Shown here piece by piece: positions 61,976-64,000 of a stretch of DNA of 64,000 nucleotides (its first letter is position 1; every line of letters begins with the position of its first letter). The notes under the pieces are model-generated. The model searched no databases and had not been told where the DNA came from. It saw only the letters and a program-made list of their open reading frames with translations. Both the position numbers and the translations under genes were made by a program. The stretch comes from Bacillus sp. SA1-12 (GTDB lineage: Bacteria; Bacillota; Bacilli; Bacillales; Bacillaceae): NCBI RefSeq assembly GCF_000981385.1, contig NZ_LATZ01000015.1:1-64000 (forward strand), read 5' to 3'.

Positions 61976-62806
61976 TTGAAACTAAAAACCGTAAATCGAA
62001 CAATTTCGTTATTTGTATTAATTGTAGGAGCCGTCATTAGCTTAGTTCCCTTTGTATGGCTTATTCGCAGCTCATTAATGACTTCAACGGAAATATTTGA
62101 GTTTCCACCAAAACTTTTCCCTGAAGAGTTTCAGTGGTCAAACTACCTCGAAATTTTTTCAATTATTGATTTTTTACTCTACTTTAAAAATACTTTACTT
62201 ATTTTAATTCCTGTTCTTATTGGGACCATTGTAACCTGCTGTATGTGCGGATATGGCTTTGCGAGACTGAAATTTCCAGGTAGAGATTTTTGGTTTGCTC
62301 TTATTATTGCAACAATGATGCTTCCAGGAGCGGTTACACTGATACCTACATTCTTAATGTGGTCAGAGTTAGAGGCTATTAACACATTTTGGCCGTTAAT
62401 TATTCCTGCTTTTTTTGGCGGCGGCGGTTTCTTTATCTTCTTGATGCGCCAGTTTTTCATGAATATTCCCAGAGAACTGGATGAATCCGCCTTAATTGAT
62501 GGAGCAAATCATTTCCAGATATTCACAAAAATATTACTCCCATTGGTTAAGCCGCCAATGTTAGTAGTAGGTTTCTTTACTTTTATGGGTGTATGGAATG
62601 ACTTTTTTGGACCATTGATTTTCTTAAATGATGAAGCAAAGTATACGTTAGCTCTCGGTCTCTTACAGTTAAAAGGATCATACGCAGCTGATTGGCATCT
62701 CATGATGGCAGCAGCAGCAGTCATGACCGTTCCTGCGATTGTCATCTTCTTTATCGGACAGCGTTACTTTATTGAAGGGATCAGCTTAACTGGTATCAAG
62801 GGTTAG
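61976..62806 (+). CDS. Sugar ABC transporter permease (MalG/AraQ type)
   Basis: A 276-residue CUT1 permease, partner of the previous one. It has six helices, LVPFVWLIRSSLMTSTEIFE after the first, and the EAA loop as ELDESALIDGANHFQIFTKI followed by LLPLVKP. The TTG at 61976 is chosen because GGGGGAGGG (61960-61968) precedes it; an ATG at 61958 would lie before that site and inside the previous gene. The C-terminal RYFIEGISLTGIKG is normal. The sugar passes through this pair from the lipoprotein at 59502 into the cytosol, where the GH127 enzyme awaits. Confidence 0.92.
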   Translation: MKLKTVNRTISLFVLIVGAVISLVPFVWLIRSSLMTSTEIFEFPPKLFPEEFQWSNYLEIFSIIDFLLYFKNTLLILIPVLIGTIVTCCMCGYGFARLKFPGRDFWFALIIATMMLPGAVTLIPTFLMWSELEAINTFWPLIIPAFFGGGGFFIFLMRQFFMNIPRELDESALIDGANHFQIFTKILLPLVKPPMLVVGFFTFMGVWNDFFGPLIFLNDEAKYTLALGLLQLKGSYAADWHLMMAAAAVMTVPAIVIFFIGQRYFIEGISLTGIKG

Positions 62807-62872
62807 TCATCTAGATAAAACCTTTATTTTTTCTCTAAAATCGTTTTTCTATTTAGAAAGGAGTTAACAAAA

Positions 62873-64000
62873 ATGAATTTACTGCAGCAAAAATTATTAA
62901 AACCGATATCTTTCACGAATGTAGTGATAGATGATGTCTTTTGGTCACCGCGAATGAAAGTGAATAGGGAGCAAACCATTCCGCATCAGTATACGCAATG
63001 TAAAGAAACTGGGAGAATTGAAGCATTTAAACTCAATTGGATACATGGTATGGAAAATGAACCGCATATATTTTGGGATTCTGATGTAGCCAAGTGGCTG
63101 GAAGCGGCAAGCTACAGCCTAGCCACTCATCCTGATCCTGAGCTTGATAAGCTGGTAGACGAAGTGATTGCCTTAATTAGTTCTGCACAACAGCCTGACG
63201 GCTATCTTAATGTTTATTTTACTGTGGTTAAACCAGGTGAACGTTGGACTGATTTGCGTGATGCCCATGAATTATATTGTGCCGGACATTTAATGGAAGC
63301 TGGTGTAGCTCATTTTGAGGCAACAAAAAAACGAACACTTCTTGATGTAGTCTGCCGCTATGCCGACCATATTGATTCAATCTTTGGCTATGAAGATGGT
63401 AAGAAGAGAGGATATTGTGGTCATCAAGAAATCGAGCTAGCCCTTGTTAAATTATATCGAGTAACCGGTGAAAAACGTTATTTGAAATTAAGTCATTTCT
63501 TTATAGATGAACGTGGACAAGAGCCTCATTATTTTACTCTTGAGAAAGAGGACAGTAAAGGATTTTTTCACAATTTCATGAATCACTTGGATAACATCAA
63601 AGAGTACAATCAATCTCATAAACCAGTGAGAGAACAAAGTAAAGTTGTTGGACATTCTGTAAGGGCAATGTATATGTATTCTGCAATGGCCGATCTTGCT
63701 GGAGAAATTGGCGATGAATCACTATTAAAGGCATGTGAACGTCTATGGGAGCATTTACATATGAAAAATATGTTTATTACAGGTGGAATTGGATCAACAG
63801 GTAAAAATGAGGGATTTACTTACGATTATGACCTCCCAAATGAGACGTCTTATGCAGAAACCTGTGCAGCCATTGGATTGGTTTATTGGAACCATAGAAT
63901 GCTTCAATTGGAATGTGACGGGAAATATGCAGATGCTATGGAACGTGCTCTTTATAATGGTGTGATTAGCGGTGTTTCTTTAGACGGCAAAAAGTTCTTT
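62873..64000 (+). CDS. GH127-family beta-L-arabinofuranosidase, 3' end beyond the window
   Basis: An open frame of 376 codons from ATG 62873 (AAAGGAG at 62857-62863) to the right edge; family members have about 650 residues. It opens like HypBA1-type enzymes: PISFTNVVIDDVFWSPRMKV and HIFWDSDVAKWLEAASYSLA, then QPDGYLNVYFTVVKPGERW. HELYCAGHLMEAG, GHQEIELALVKLYRVTGEKR and GGIGSTGKNEGF follow. The zinc-ligand pair E-x-C is present in YAETCAAIGLVYWNHRM; the Cys-Cys pair lies outside. No signal peptide. It releases L-arabinofuranose from short glycans in the cytosol and is the last visible gene of the importer operon. Confidence 0.93.
   Translation, partial: MNLLQQKLLKPISFTNVVIDDVFWSPRMKVNREQTIPHQYTQCKETGRIEAFKLNWIHGMENEPHIFWDSDVAKWLEAASYSLATHPDPELDKLVDEVIALISSAQQPDGYLNVYFTVVKPGERWTDLRDAHELYCAGHLMEAGVAHFEATKKRTLLDVVCRYADHIDSIFGYEDGKKRGYCGHQEIELALVKLYRVTGEKRYLKLSHFFIDERGQEPHYFTLEKEDSKGFFHNFMNHLDNIKEYNQSHKPVREQSKVVGHSVRAMYMYSAMADLAGEIGDESLLKACERLWEHLHMKNMFITGGIGSTGKNEGFTYDYDLPNETSYAETCAAIGLVYWNHRMLQLECDGKYADAMERALYNGVISGVSLDGKKFF

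Noticed and set aside
1..64000. CRISPR arrays, rRNA genes, complete tRNAs, T-box or known metabolite riboswitches
   Set aside because: I looked for regularly spaced repeats, conserved tRNA arms and T-box or riboswitch cores and found none beyond the partial tRNA-like piece at 11253-11295.

Overview
The window looks like a chromosomal segment of a low-GC, endospore-forming member of the Bacillaceae (Bacillus, Niallia, Neobacillus or Metabacillus type). The reasons are AT-rich DNA, strong AGGAGG-type ribosome binding sites, TTG and GTG starts, a cwlJ-gerQ spore germination pair, an LXG toxin with a YezG-like immunity protein, a CsoR/CopZ/CopA copper operon and a LexA (DinR)-type SOS box. The species cannot be named from sequence alone.

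Layout. (1) 1-11.6 kb is accessory DNA: a broken IS110 transposase, a GC-rich ATPase/kinase, small orphan genes (SUKH immunity-like, Nudix, GNAT), a chloramphenicol acetyltransferase behind a leader-peptide attenuator, an LXG nuclease toxin with its immunity gene, decayed genes, and a family of short dispersed intergenic repeats. (2) 11.6-23.7 kb is a carbohydrate locus: a TIM-barrel sugar isomerase (divergent), a secreted putative glycoside hydrolase, a sugar ABC importer without its own ATPase, a DUF4127 protein, NanE, a ROK kinase, a Gfo/Idh/MocA oxidoreductase and an RpiR regulator. It probably feeds an N-acetylmannosamine-type amino sugar into glycolysis. (3) 23.8-24.8 kb holds a tiny holin-like toxin gene under an apparent SOS promoter, then gene fossils. 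(4) 25.6-31.1 kb holds a YgjP-type metalloprotease and the copper operon, including a frameshifted second copZ. (5) 31.2-36.9 kb holds IS and gene remnants, cwlJ-gerQ, a DnaD-like protein and a fused AraC/amidase wreck. (6) 37-41.1 kb holds a frameshifted secreted metallophosphoesterase and a DeoR regulator. (7) 42-49.1 kb holds a DUF3231 protein and a D-amino-acid catabolic cluster: DauR-like regulator, D-serine dehydratase/D-threonine aldolase-like enzyme, M20 peptidase, RidA, and a DUF3311 protein with a nonsense-interrupted symporter. (8) 49.8-64 kb is a second carbohydrate region: GH127-type enzyme, secreted HEXXH protein, AraC regulator, M24 peptidase, a GH127 fossil, a second sugar ABC importer and an intact GH127 gene that runs off the right edge.

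Two themes stand out. Both sugar importers are built the same way: lipoprotein, hairpin, two permeases, no ATPase. They probably share a housekeeping MsmX-type ATPase. The window is also unusually rich in broken reading frames. Several are one-base changes in homopolymers (second copZ, ferredoxin-like gene, phosphoesterase) and three are clean in-frame stops (IS110, AraC, symporter). Either the genome is shedding genes or the assembly carries residual indel errors. Raw reads would tell these apart.
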